From positions 22,012,001 to 22,076,000 of the forward strand of contig NC_079876.1 of NCBI RefSeq assembly GCF_029227915.1: a stretch of DNA of 64,000 nt, read 5' to 3'. The notes below the pieces were generated by a model that had not been told where the DNA came from, ran no database searches, and worked only from the letters and a program-made list of their open reading frames with translations. Each line of letters begins with the position of its first letter. Within the stretch, counting starts at the first letter, position 1. Positions 23,961 through 37,597 of this stretch are shown one piece after another. Both the position numbers and the translations under genes were made by a program. The DNA comes from Hydractinia symbiolongicarpus. Its lineage: Eukaryota; Cnidaria; Hydrozoa; Anthoathecata; Hydractiniidae.

Positions 23961-24687
23961 ATGGTCTTACAACACTGTGAACTACGTGTAAAGGCTTCTG
24001 AAGACTTTAAAATGACCTTCTGACGCCTAATAAAGGGTTTACACGTAAATCACGTGTTTCCACGTGCTTGAGCAGGTTAACATCGGTTTATTCCTTCTAC
24101 ACTCAATGGACTACGACGTCTGAACTTATTTTCAATAGCGCCATGGTCTTACAAAACAGTAAAATACCTGTAGAAGCCTCTAAAGATTGTTACATGGCCT
24201 CTTGCCGCCTAATAAAGGCTTTACTCCTAAAACACTTGATTCGACGTGCCTGCGCAGGTTACCATCGGTCTATTCCATCCACTCTCGATGGACTACGACG
24301 TCTGAACATATTTTCCATCGCGCCATGGTCTTACAGCACAGTGAACTACGTGTAGAGGCCTCTAAGGGCTGTTATATGACCTTTTATCACCTAATACAAG
24401 CCTTACACGTAAATCACGTGGTTCCACGTACTTCCGCAGGTTAACATCGGTCTATTCCTCCCACACTCAATGGACTACGACGTCTCAAGTCCTTTTCCAT
24501 CGTCCCATGATCTTACAACGCAGTGAACTACGTGTAGAGGCTTCTAAAGATTGTTATATGGCCTGTTGTGCCTAATAAGGGCTTTACACGTAATTCACGT
24601 GCTTCGATGTGCGTGCGCAGGTAACCATCGGTCTATTCCTACCACTCTTAATGGACTACGACGTTTCAAGTCGCTTTCCATCGCGCC
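23961..24687 (+). repeat. Core module beta 1 (4 monomers)
   Basis: The four monomers are M (23961), A-type with a RACAG-coding tail (24143), O-type (24325) and K-type (24507, 181 bp). Beta diagnostics are AATAAGGGCTTTACACG and CGATGTGCGTGCGCAGG in the K-type monomer, and ACTCTCGATGGACTACG in the A-type monomer. Beta recurs nine times in the core, once shortened. Confidence 0.92.
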
Positions 24688-26506
24688 ATGGTCTTACAAC
24701 ACTGTGAACTACGTGTAAAGGCTTCTGAAGACTTTAAAATGACCTTCTGACGCCTAATAAAGGGTTTACACGTAAATCACGTGGTTCCACGTACTTCCGC
24801 AGGTTACCATCGGTCTATTCCTTCTACACTCACTGGACTACGACGTTTCAAGTCGTTTTCCATCGCGCCATGGTCTTACAACGCGGTGAAATACGTGTAA
24901 AGGCTTATGAGGACTGTGATATGGCCTTTTGCCGCCTAATAAAGGCTTTACACCTAAAACACGTTGTTCGACATGTCTGCGCAGGTTACCATCGGTCTAT
25001 TCCTTCCACTCTCAATGGACTACGACGTCTCAAGTCGATTTCCAACGCGCCATGGTCTTACAACATAGTGAACTTCGTGTAGAGGCCTCTAAAGACTGTT
25101 ATATGGCCCTTTGCCACCTAAGAAAGGTCCTACACGTAAATCACGTGGTTCCACGAGCCTGCGCAGGTTACCATCGGTCAATTCCTTCCACTCTCAATGG
25201 ACTACGACGTTTCAAGTCGCTTACCGTCGCGCCATGGTCTTACAGCACAGTGAACTACGTGTAGAGGCCTCTAAGGGCTGTTATATGACCTTTTACCACC
25301 TAATACAAGCCTTACACGTAAATCACGTGGTTCCACGTACTTCCGCAGGTTAGCATCGCTCTATTCCTCCTACACTCAATGGACTACGACGTCTCTAGTC
25401 CTTTTCCATGGTCCCATGATCTTACAACGCAGTGAACTACGTGTAGAGTCCTCTTAGGGCTGTTATATGACCTTTTACCGCCTAATAAAAGCCTTACACG
25501 TAAATCACGTGGTTCCACGTACTTCCGCAGGTTAACATCGGTCTATTCCTCGTACACTCAACGGACTACGGTGTCTGAAGTACTTTGCCATCGTGCCATG
25601 ATCTTCTAACGCAGTGAAGTACGTGTAAATGCTTCTAACGACTGTTTTATGGCCCTTTACCACCTAACAATGGCCGTGCACGTAAATCCCGTGGTTCCAC
25701 GTACTTACGCAGTTTACCATCGCTCTATTCCTTCCACTCTCAATGGACTACGACGTCTCAAGTCGTTTTCTGGCGCACTGTGGTCTTACAGCACAGTGAA
25801 CTACGTGTAGAAGCCCCTAAAGACTGTTATATGGCCCTTTACCACCTAACAAAGGCCCTGCACGTAAATTACGTGGTTCCACGTACTTCCGCAGGTTAAC
25901 ATTGGTCTATTCCTCCTACACTCAATGGACTACGACGTCTCAAGTCCTTTTCCATCGTCCCATGATCTTACAACGCAGTGAACTACGTGTAGAGGCCTCT
26001 AAAGATTGTTATATGGCCTGTTGCCGCCTAATAAAGGCTTTACACGTAATTCACGTGCTTCGACGTGTCTGCGCAGGTAACCATCGGTCTATTCCTACCA
26101 CTCTCAATGGACTACGACGTCTCAAGTTGTTTTCCATCACGCCATGGTCTCATAACACAGTGAACTACCTGTAGAGCCCTCTAAGGCCTGTTATATGACC
26201 TTTTATCACCTAATAAAAGCCTTACACGTAAATCACGTGGTTCCACGTGCCTGCGCAGGTTAGCATCGGTCTATTCCTTCTACACTCACTGGACTACGAC
26301 GTTTCAAGTCGTTTTCCATCGCGCCATGGTCTTACAACGCGGTGAAATACGTGTAAAGGCTTATAAGGACTGTGATATGGCCTTTTGCCGCCTAATAAAG
26401 GCTTTACACCTAAAACACGTGGTTCGACGTGTCTGCGCAGGTTACCATCGGTCTATTCCTTCTACTCTCAATGGACTTCGACGACTCAATTCTTTTCCAT
26501 CGCGCC
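24688..26506 (+). repeat. Core module delta 1 (10 monomers, 1,819 bp)
   Basis: The order is M/B chimera (24688), C (24870), D, E, F, G (25598), H/O chimera (25780), P (25962), Q (26144), C (26326, 181 bp). The last C has a 1-bp-shorter tail (GACGACTCAATTC) shared by every module end that precedes a beta. Confidence 0.92.
25962..26143 (+). repeat. Monomer type P exemplar
   Basis: Like K in TTCACGTGCTTCGACG but with the intact TGTTGCCGCC, so 182 bp. The tail is AAGTTGTTTTCCATCACGCC. Confidence 0.86.
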
Positions 26507-27233
26507 ATGGTCTTACAACACTGTGAACTACGTGTAAAGGCTTCTGAAGACTTTAAAATGACCTTCTGACGCCTAATAAAGGGTTTACACGTAAATCACG
26601 TGTTTCCACGTGCTTGAGCAGGTTAACATCGGTTTATTCCTTCTACACTCAATGGACTACGACGTCTGAACTTATTTTCAATAGCGCCATGGTCTTACAA
26701 AACAGTAAAATACCTGTAGAAGCCTCTAAAGATTGTTACATGGCCTCTTGCCGCCTAATAAAGGCTTTACTCCTAAAACACTTGATTCGACGTGCCTGCG
26801 CAGGTTACCATCGGTCTATTCCATCCACTCTCGATGGACTACGACGTCTGAACATATTTTCCATCGCGCCATGGTCTTACAGCACAGTGAACTACGTGTA
26901 GAGGCCTCTAAGGGCTGTTATATGACCTTTTATCACCTAATACAAGCCTTACACGTAAATCACGTGGTTCCACGTACTTCCGCAGGTTAACATCGGTCTA
27001 TTCCTCCCACACTCAATGGACTACGACGTCTCAAGTCCTTTTCCATCGTCCCATGATCTTACAACGCAGTGAACTACGTGTAGAGGCTTCTAAAGATTGT
27101 TATATGGCCTGTTGTGCCTAATAAGGGCTTTACACGTAATTCACGTGCTTCGATGTGCGTGCGCAGGTAACCATCGGTCTATTCCTACCACTCTTAATGG
27201 ACTACGACGTTTCAAGTCGCTTTCCATCGCGCC
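26507..27233 (+). repeat. Core module beta 2
   Basis: Same four monomers as beta 1, at 26507, 26689, 26871 and 27053, and the same length of 727 bp. I saw no differences from beta 1 by eye. Confidence 0.92.
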
Positions 27234-28324
27234 ATGGTCTTACAACACTGTGAACTACGTGTAAAGGCTTCTGAAGACTTTAAAATGACCTTCTGACGCC
27301 TAATAAAGGGTTTACACGTAAATCACGTGTTTCCACGTGCTTGAGCAGGTTAACATCGGTTTATTCCTTCTACACTCAATGGACTACGACGTCTGAACTT
27401 ATTTTCAATAGCGCCATGGTCTTACAAAACAGTAAAATACCTGTAGAAGCCTCTAAAGATTGTTACATGGCCTCTTGCCGCCTAATAAAGGCTTTACTTC
27501 TAAAACACTTGATTCGACGTGTCTTAGCAGGTTACCATCGGTCTATTTCTTCCACTCCCAATGAACTACGACGTCTCAAGACGCTTTCCATCGCGCCATG
27601 GTCTTACAGCACAGTGAACTACGTGTAGAGGCCTCTAAGGGCTGTTATATGACCTTTTACCACCTAATACAAGCCTTACACGTAAATCACGTGGTTCCAC
27701 GTACTTCCGCAGGTTAACATCGGTCTATTCCTCCTACACTCAATGGACTACGACGTCTCAAGTCCTTTTCCATCGTCCCATGATCTTACAACGCAGTGAA
27801 CTACATGTAGAGGCCTCTAAAGAATGTTATATGGCCTGTTGCCGCCTAATAAAGGCTTTACACGTAATTCACGTGCTTCGACGTGTCTGCGCAGGTAACC
27901 ATCGGTCTATTCCTACCACTCTCAATGGACTACGACGTCTCAAGTTGTTTTCCATCACGCCATGGTCTCATAACACAGTGAACTACCTGTAGAGCCCTCT
28001 AAGGCCTGTTATATGACCTTTTATCACCTAATAAAAGCCTTACACGTAAATCACGTGGTTCCACGTGCCTGCGCAGGTTAGCATCGGTCTATTCCTTCTA
28101 CACTCACTGGACTACGACGTTTCAAGTCGTTTTCCATCGCGCCATGGTCTTACAACGCGGTGAAATACGTGTAAAGGCTTATAAGGACTGTGATATGGCC
28201 TTTTGCCGCCTAATAAAGGCTTTACACCTAAAACACGTGGTTCGACGTGTCTGCGCAGGTTACCATCGGTCTATTCCTTCTACTCTCAATGGACTTCGAC
28301 GACTCAATTCTTTTCCATCGCGCC
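27234..28324 (+). repeat. Core module gamma 1 (6 monomers, 1,091 bp)
   Basis: The order is M (27234), A (27416), O-type (27598), P variant (27780), Q (27962), C (28144, 181 bp). Gamma diagnostics are CTTTACTTCTAAAAC in A and CTACATGTAGAGG with AAAGAATGTT in P. Confidence 0.92.
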
Positions 28325-29051
28325 ATGGTCTTACAACACTGTGAACTACGTGTAAAGGCTTCTGAAGACTTTAAAATGACCTTCTGACGCCTAATAAAGG
28401 GTTTACACGTAAATCACGTGTTTCCACGTGCTTGAGCAGGTTAACATCGGTTTATTCCTTCTACACTCAATGGACTACGACGTCTGAACTTATTTTCAAT
28501 AGCGCCATGGTCTTACAAAACAGTAAAATACCTGTAGAAGCCTCTAAAGATTGTTACATGGCCTCTTGCCGCCTAATAAAGGCTTTACTCCTAAAACACT
28601 TGATTCGACGTGCCTGCGCAGGTTACCATCGGTCTATTCCATCCACTCTCGATGGACTACGACGTCTGAACATATTTTCCATCGCGCCATGGTCTTACAG
28701 CACAGTGAACTACGTGTAGAGGCCTCTAAGGGCTGTTATATGACCTTTTATCACCTAATACAAGCCTTACACGTAAATCACGTGGTTCCACGTACTTCCG
28801 CAGGTTAACATCGGTCTATTCCTCCCACACTCAATGGACTACGACGTCTCAAGTCCTTTTCCATCGTCCCATGATCTTACAACGCAGTGAACTACGTGTA
28901 GAGGCTTCTAAAGATTGTTATATGGCCTGTTGTGCCTAATAAGGGCTTTACACGTAATTCACGTGCTTCGATGTGCGTGCGCAGGTAACCATCGGTCTAT
29001 TCCTACCACTCTTAATGGACTACGACGTTTCAAGTCGCTTTCCATCGCGCC
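28325..29051 (+). repeat. Core module beta 3
   Basis: Full 727-bp beta copy with the same diagnostics as beta 1. It starts 4,364 bp after beta 1. Confidence 0.92.
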
Positions 29052-30870
29052 ATGGTCTTACAACACTGTGAACTACGTGTAAAGGCTTCTGAAGACTTTA
29101 AAATGACCTTCTGACGCCTAATAAAGGGTTTACACGTAAATCACGTGGTTCCACGTACTTCCGCAGGTTACCATCGGTCTATTCCTTCTACACTCACTGG
29201 ACTACGACGTTTCAAGTCGTTTTCCATCGCGCCATGGTCTTACAACGCGGTGAAATACGTGTAAAGGCTTATGAGGACTGTGATATGGCCTTTTGCCGCC
29301 TAATAAAGGCTTTACACCTAAAACACGTTGTTCGACATGTCTGCGCAGGTTACCATCGGTCTATTCCTTCCACTCTCAATGGACTACGACGTCTCAAGTC
29401 GATTTCCAACGCGCCATGGTCTTACAACATAGTGAACTTCGTGTAGAGGCCTCTAAAGACTGTTATATGGCCCTTTGCCACCTAAGAAAGGTCCTACACG
29501 TAAATCACGTGGTTCCACGAGCCTGCGCAGGTTACCATCGGTCAATTCCTTCCACTCTCAATGGACTACGACGTTTCAAGTCGCTTACCGTCGCGCCATG
29601 GTCTTACAGCACAGTGAACTACGTGTAGAGGCCTCTAAGGGCTGTTATATGACCTTTTACCACCTAATACAAGCCTTACACGTAAATCACGTGGTTCCAC
29701 GTACTTCCGCAGGTTAGCATCGCTCTATTCCTCCTACACTCAATGGACTACGACGTCTCTAGTCCTTTTCCATGGTCCCATGATCTTACAACGCAGTGAA
29801 CTACGTGTAGAGTCCTCTTAGGGCTGTTATATGACCTTTTACCGCCTAATAAAAGCCTTACACGTAAATCACGTGGTTCCACGTACTTCCGCAGGTTAAC
29901 ATCGGTCTATTCCTCGTACACTCAACGGACTACGGTGTCTGAAGTACTTTGCCATCGTGCCATGATCTTCTAACGCAGTGAAGTACGTGTAAATGCTTCT
30001 AACGACTGTTTTATGGCCCTTTACCACCTAACAATGGCCGTGCACGTAAATCCCGTGGTTCCACGTACTTACGCAGTTTACCATCGCTCTATTCCTTCCA
30101 CTCTCAATGGACTACGACGTCTCAAGTCGTTTTCTGGCGCACTGTGGTCTTACAGCACAGTGAACTACGTGTAGAAGCCCCTAAAGACTGTTATATGGCC
30201 CTTTACCACCTAACAAAGGCCCTGCACGTAAGTTACGTGGTTCCACGTACTTCCGCAGGTTAACATTGGTCTATTCCTCCTACACTCAATGGACTACGAC
30301 GTCTCAAGTCCTTTTCCATCGTCCCATGATCTTACAACGCAGTGAACTACGTGTAGAGGCCTCTAAAGATTGTTATATGGCCTGTTGCCGCCTAATAAAG
30401 GCTTTACACGTAATTCACGTGCTTCGACGTGTCTGCGCAGGTAACCATTGGTCTATTCCTACCACTCTCAATGGACTACGACGTCTCAAGTTGTTTTCCA
30501 TCACGCCATGGTCTCATAACACAGTGAACTACCTGTAGAGCCCTCTAAGGCCTGTTATATGACCTTTTATCACCTAATAAAAGCCTTACACGTAAATCAC
30601 GTGGTTCCACGTGCCTGCGCAGGTTAGCATCGGTCTATTCCTTCTACACTCACTGGACTACGACGTTTCAAGTCGTTTTCCATCGCGCCATGGTCTTACA
30701 ACGCGGTGAAATACGTGTAAAGGCTTATAAGGACTGTGATATGGCCTTTTGCCGCCTAATAAAGGCTTTACACCTAAAACACGTGGTTCGACGTGTCTGC
30801 GCAGGTTACCATCGGTCTATTCCTTCTACTCTCAATGGACTTCGACGACTCAATTCTTTTCCATCGCGCC
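29052..30870 (+). repeat. Core module delta 2
   Basis: Full 1,819-bp delta copy. By eye it differs from delta 1 and delta 3 at two positions: A to G at 30232 and C to T at 30449. Confidence 0.92.
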
Positions 30871-31597
30871 ATGGTCTTACAACACTGTGAACTACGTGTA
30901 AAGGCTTCTGAAGACTTTAAAATGACCTTCTGACGCCTAATAAAGGGTTTACACGTAAATCACGTGTTTCCACGTGCTTGAGCAGGTTAACATCGGTTTA
31001 TTCCTTCTACACTCAATGGACTACGACGTCTGAACTTATTTTCAATAGCGCCATGGTCTTACAAAACAGTAAAATACCTGTAGAAGCCTCTAAAGATTGT
31101 TACATGGCCTCTTGCCGCCTAATAAAGGCTTTACTCCTAAAACACTTGATTCGACGTGCCTGCGCAGGTTACCATCGGTCTATTCCATCCACTCTCGATG
31201 GACTACGACGTCTGAACATATTTTCCATCGCGCCATGGTCTTACAGCACAGTGAACTACGTGTAGAGGCCTCTAAGGGCTGTTATATGACCTTTTATCAC
31301 CTAATACAAGCCTTACACGTAAATCACGTGGTTCCACGTACTTCCGCAGGTTAACATCGGTCTATTCCTCCCACACTCAATGGACTACGACGTCTCAAGT
31401 CCTTTTCCATCGTCCCATGATCTTACAACGCAGTGAACTACGTGTAGAGGCTTCTAAAGATTGTTATATGGCCTGTTGTGCCTAATAAGGGCTTTACACG
31501 TAATTCACGTGCTTCGATGTGCGTGCGCAGGTAACCATCGGTCTATTCCTACCACTCTTAATGGACTACGACGTTTCAAGTCGCTTTCCATCGCGCC
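30871..31597 (+). repeat. Core module beta 4
   Basis: Full 727-bp beta copy, placed between delta 2 and gamma 2. Confidence 0.92.
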
Positions 31598-32688
31598 ATG
31601 GTCTTACAACACTGTGAACTACGTGTAAAGGCTTCTGAAGACTTTAAAATGACCTTCTGACGCCTAATAAAGGGTTTACACGTAAATCACGTGTTTCCAC
31701 GTGCTTGAGCAGGTTAACATCGGTTTATTCCTTCTACACTCAATGGACTACGACGTCTGAACTTATTTTCAATAGCGCCATGGTCTTACAAAACAGTAAA
31801 ATACCTGTAGAAGCCTCTAAAGATTGTTACATGGCCTCTTGCCGCCTAATAAAGGCTTTACTTCTAAAACACTTGATTCGACGTGTCTTAGCAGGTTACC
31901 ATCGGTCTATTTCTTCCACTCCCAATGAACTACGACGTCTCAAGACGCTTTCCATCGCGCCATGGTCTTACAGCACAGTGAACTACGTGTAGAGGCCTCT
32001 AAGGGCTGTTATATGACCTTTTACCACCTAATACAAGCCTTACACGTAAATCACGTGGTTCCACGTACTTCCGCAGGTTAACATCGGTCTATTCCTCCTA
32101 CACTCAATGGACTACGACGTCTCAAGTCCTTTTCCATCGTCCCATGATCTTACAACGCAGTGAACTACATGTAGAGGCCTCTAAAGAATGTTATATGGCC
32201 TGTTGCCGCCTAATAAAGGCTTTACACGTAATTCACGTGCTTCGACGTTTCTGCGCAGGTAACCATCGGTCTATTCCTACCACTCTCAATGGACTACGAC
32301 GTCTCAAGTTGTTTTCCATCACGCCATGGTCTCATAACACAGTGAACTACCTGTAGAGCCCTCTAAGGCCTGTTATATGACCTTTTATCACCTAATAAAA
32401 GCCTTACACGTAAATCACGTGGTTCCACGTGCCTGCGCAGGTTAGCATCGGTCTATTCCTTCTACACTCACTGGACTACGACGTTTCAAGTCGTTTTCCA
32501 TCGCGCCATGGTCTTACAACGCGGTGAAATACGTGTAAAGGCTTATAAGGACTGTGATATGGCCTTTTGCCGCCTAATAAAGGCTTTACACCTAAAACAC
32601 GTGGTTCGACGTGTCTGCGCAGGTTACCATCGGTCTATTCCTTCTACTCTCAATGGACTTCGACGACTCAATTCTTTTCCATCGCGCC
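31598..32688 (+). repeat. Core module gamma 2
   Basis: Full 1,091-bp gamma copy. It has a private G to T change at 32249. Confidence 0.92.
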
Positions 32689-33233
32689 ATGGTCTTACAA
32701 CACTGTGAACTACGTGTAAAGGCTTCTGAAGACTTTAAAATGACCTTCTGACGCCTAATAAAGGGTTTACTCCTAAAACACTTGATTCGACGTGCCTGCG
32801 CAGGTTACCATCGGTCTATTCCATCCACTCTCGATGGACTACGACGTCTGAACATATTTTCCATCGCGCCATGGTCTTACAGCACAGTGAACTACGTGTA
32901 GAGGCCTCTAAGGGCTGTTATATGACCTTTTATCACCTAATACAAGCCTTACACGTAAATCACGTGGTTCCACGTACTTCCGCAGGTTAACATCGGTCTA
33001 TTCCTCCCACACTCAATGGACTACGACGTCTCAAGTCCTTTTCCATCGTCCCATGATCTTACAACGCAGTGAACTACGTGTAGAGGCTTCTAAAGATTGT
33101 TATATGGCCTGTTGTGCCTAATAAGGGCTTTACACGTAATTCACGTGCTTCGATGTGCGTGCGCAGGTAACCATCGGTCTATTCCTACCACTCTTAATGG
33201 ACTACGACGTTTCAAGTCGCTTTCCATCGCGCC
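32689..33233 (+). repeat. Shortened beta module (3 monomers, 545 bp)
   Basis: The first two beta monomers are fused in register. The copy starts as M and becomes the A-type monomer at GGGTTTACTCCTAAAAC (about 32763-32779), so exactly one monomer length is missing. The O-type and K-type monomers are intact. This is the expected product of unequal crossover between neighbouring monomers. Confidence 0.92.
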
Positions 33234-34324
33234 ATGGTCTTACAACACTGTGAACTACGTGTAAAGGCTTCTGAAGACTTTAAAATGACCTTCTGACGCC
33301 TAATAAAGGGTTTACACGTAAATCACGTGTTTCCACGTGCTTGAGCAGGTTAACATCGGTTTATTCCTTCTACACTCAATGGACTACGACGTCTGAACTT
33401 ATTTTCAATAGCGCCATGGTCTTACAAAACAGTAAAATACCTGTAGAAGCCTCTAAAGATTGTTACATGGCCTCTTGCCGCCTAATAAAGGCTTTACTTC
33501 TAAAACACTTGATTCGACGTGTCTTAGCAGGTTACCATCGGTCTATTTCTTCCACTCCCAATGAACTACGACGTCTCAAGACGCTTTCCATCGCGCCATG
33601 GTCTTACAGCACAGTGAACTACGTGTAGAGGCCTCTAAGGGCTGTTATATGACCTTTTACCACCTAATACAAGCCTTACACGTAAATCACGTGGTTCCAC
33701 GTACTTCCGCAGGTTAACATCGGTCTATTCCTCCTACACTCAATGGACTACGACGTCTCAAGTCCTTTTCCATCGTCCCATGATCTTACAACGCAGTGAA
33801 CTACATGTAGAGGCCTCTAAAGAATGTTATATGGCCTGTTGCCGCCTAATAAAGGCTTTACACGTAATTCACGTGCTTCGACGTGTCTGCGCAGGTAACC
33901 ATCGGTCTATTCCTACCACTCTCAATGGACTACGACGTCTCAAGTTGTTTTCCATCACGCCATGGTCTCATAACACAGTGAACTACCTGTAGAGCCCTCT
34001 AAGGCCTGTTATATGACCTTTTATCACCTAATAAAAGCCTTACACGTAAATCACGTGGTTCCACGTGCCTGCGCAGGTTAGCATCGGTCTATTCCTTCTA
34101 CACTCACTGGACTACGACGTTTCAAGTCGTTTTCCATCGCGCCATGGTCTTACAACGCGGTGAAATACGTGTAAAGGCTTATAAGGACTGTGATATGGCC
34201 TTTTGCCGCCTAATAAAGGCTTTACACCTAAAACACGTGGTTCGACGTGTCTGCGCAGGTTACCATCGGTCTATTCCTTCTACTCTCAATGGACTTCGAC
34301 GACTCAATTCTTTTCCATCGCGCC
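33234..34324 (+). repeat. Core module gamma 3
   Basis: Full 1,091-bp gamma copy. It carries the usual G at the position matching 32249. Confidence 0.92.
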
Positions 34325-35051
34325 ATGGTCTTACAACACTGTGAACTACGTGTAAAGGCTTCTGAAGACTTTAAAATGACCTTCTGACGCCTAATAAAGG
34401 GTTTACACGTAAATCACGTGTTTCCACGTGCTTGAGCAGGTTAACATCGGTTTATTCCTTCTACACTCAATGGACTACGACGTCTGAACTTATTTTCAAT
34501 AGCGCCATGGTCTTACAAAACAGTAAAATACCTGTAGAAGCCTCTAAAGATTGTTACATGGCCTCTTGCCGCCTAATAAAGGCTTTACTCCTAAAACACT
34601 TGATTCGACGTGCCTGCGCAGGTTACCATCGGTCTATTCCATCCACTCTCGATGGACTACGACGTCTGAACATATTTTCCATCGCGCCATGGTCTTACAG
34701 CACAGTGAACTACGTGTAGAGGCCTCTAAGGGCTGTTATATGACCTTTTATCACCTAATACAAGCCTTACACGTAAATCACGTGGTTCCACGTACTTCCG
34801 CAGGTTAACATCGGTCTATTCCTCCCACACTCAATGGACTACGACGTCTCAAGTCCTTTTCCATCGTCCCATGATCTTACAACGCAGTGAACTACGTGTA
34901 GAGGCTTCTAAAGATTGTTATATGGCCTGTTGTGCCTAATAAGGGCTTTACACGTAATTCACGTGCTTCGATGTGCGTGCGCAGGTAACCATCGGTCTAT
35001 TCCTACCACTCTTAATGGACTACGACGTTTCAAGTCGCTTTCCATCGCGCC
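34325..35051 (+). repeat. Core module beta 6
   Basis: Full 727-bp beta copy, exactly 6,000 bp after beta 3. Confidence 0.92.
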
Positions 35052-36870
35052 ATGGTCTTACAACACTGTGAACTACGTGTAAAGGCTTCTGAAGACTTTA
35101 AAATGACCTTCTGACGCCTAATAAAGGGTTTACACGTAAATCACGTGGTTCCACGTACTTCCGCAGGTTACCATCGGTCTATTCCTTCTACACTCACTGG
35201 ACTACGACGTTTCAAGTCGTTTTCCATCGCGCCATGGTCTTACAACGCGGTGAAATACGTGTAAAGGCTTATGAGGACTGTGATATGGCCTTTTGCCGCC
35301 TAATAAAGGCTTTACACCTAAAACACGTTGTTCGACATGTCTGCGCAGGTTACCATCGGTCTATTCCTTCCACTCTCAATGGACTACGACGTCTCAAGTC
35401 GATTTCCAACGCGCCATGGTCTTACAACATAGTGAACTTCGTGTAGAGGCCTCTAAAGACTGTTATATGGCCCTTTGCCACCTAAGAAAGGTCCTACACG
35501 TAAATCACGTGGTTCCACGAGCCTGCGCAGGTTACCATCGGTCAATTCCTTCCACTCTCAATGGACTACGACGTTTCAAGTCGCTTACCGTCGCGCCATG
35601 GTCTTACAGCACAGTGAACTACGTGTAGAGGCCTCTAAGGGCTGTTATATGACCTTTTACCACCTAATACAAGCCTTACACGTAAATCACGTGGTTCCAC
35701 GTACTTCCGCAGGTTAGCATCGCTCTATTCCTCCTACACTCAATGGACTACGACGTCTCTAGTCCTTTTCCATGGTCCCATGATCTTACAACGCAGTGAA
35801 CTACGTGTAGAGTCCTCTTAGGGCTGTTATATGACCTTTTACCGCCTAATAAAAGCCTTACACGTAAATCACGTGGTTCCACGTACTTCCGCAGGTTAAC
35901 ATCGGTCTATTCCTCGTACACTCAACGGACTACGGTGTCTGAAGTACTTTGCCATCGTGCCATGATCTTCTAACGCAGTGAAGTACGTGTAAATGCTTCT
36001 AACGACTGTTTTATGGCCCTTTACCACCTAACAATGGCCGTGCACGTAAATCCCGTGGTTCCACGTACTTACGCAGTTTACCATCGCTCTATTCCTTCCA
36101 CTCTCAATGGACTACGACGTCTCAAGTCGTTTTCTGGCGCACTGTGGTCTTACAGCACAGTGAACTACGTGTAGAAGCCCCTAAAGACTGTTATATGGCC
36201 CTTTACCACCTAACAAAGGCCCTGCACGTAAATTACGTGGTTCCACGTACTTCCGCAGGTTAACATTGGTCTATTCCTCCTACACTCAATGGACTACGAC
36301 GTCTCAAGTCCTTTTCCATCGTCCCATGATCTTACAACGCAGTGAACTACGTGTAGAGGCCTCTAAAGATTGTTATATGGCCTGTTGCCGCCTAATAAAG
36401 GCTTTACACGTAATTCACGTGCTTCGACGTGTCTGCGCAGGTAACCATCGGTCTATTCCTACCACTCTCAATGGACTACGACGTCTCAAGTTGTTTTCCA
36501 TCACGCCATGGTCTCATAACACAGTGAACTACCTGTAGAGCCCTCTAAGGCCTGTTATATGACCTTTTATCACCTAATAAAAGCCTTACACGTAAATCAC
36601 GTGGTTCCACGTGCCTGCGCAGGTTAGCATCGGTCTATTCCTTCTACACTCACTGGACTACGACGTTTCAAGTCGTTTTCCATCGCGCCATGGTCTTACA
36701 ACGCGGTGAAATACGTGTAAAGGCTTATAAGGACTGTGATATGGCCTTTTGCCGCCTAATAAAGGCTTTACACCTAAAACACGTGGTTCGACGTGTCTGC
36801 GCAGGTTACCATCGGTCTATTCCTTCTACTCTCAATGGACTTCGACGACTCAATTCTTTTCCATCGCGCC
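35052..36870 (+). repeat. Core module delta 3
   Basis: Full 1,819-bp delta copy. It matches delta 1 at the two positions where delta 2 differs. Confidence 0.92.
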
Positions 36871-37597
36871 ATGGTCTTACAACACTGTGAACTACGTGTA
36901 AAGGCTTCTGAAGACTTTAAAATGACCTTCTGACGCCTAATAAAGGGTTTACACGTAAATCACGTGTTTCCACGTGCTTGAGCAGGTTAACATCGGTTTA
37001 TTCCTTCTACACTCAATGGACTACGACGTCTGAACTTATTTTCAATAGCGCCATGGTCTTACAAAACAGTAAAATACCTGTAGAAGCCTCTAAAGATTGT
37101 TACATGGCCTCTTGCCGCCTAATAAAGGCTTTACTCCTAAAACACTTGATTCGACGTGCCTGCGCAGGTTACCATCGGTCTATTCCATCCACTCTCGATG
37201 GACTACGACGTCTGAACATATTTTCCATCGCGCCATGGTCTTACAGCACAGTGAACTACGTGTAGAGGCCTCTAAGGGCTGTTATATGACCTTTTATCAC
37301 CTAATACAAGCCTTACACGTAAATCACGTGGTTCCACGTACTTCCGCAGGTTAACATCGGTCTATTCCTCCCACACTCAATGGACTACGACGTCTCAAGT
37401 CCTTTTCCATCGTCCCATGATCTTACAACGCAGTGAACTACGTGTAGAGGCTTCTAAAGATTGTTATATGGCCTGTTGTGCCTAATAAGGGCTTTACACG
37501 TAATTCACGTGCTTCGATGTGCGTGCGCAGGTAACCATCGGTCTATTCCTACCACTCTTAATGGACTACGACGTTTCAAGTCGCTTTCCATCGCGCC
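36871..37597 (+). repeat. Core module beta 7
   Basis: Full 727-bp beta copy, placed between delta 3 and the gamma/delta fusion. Confidence 0.92.
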
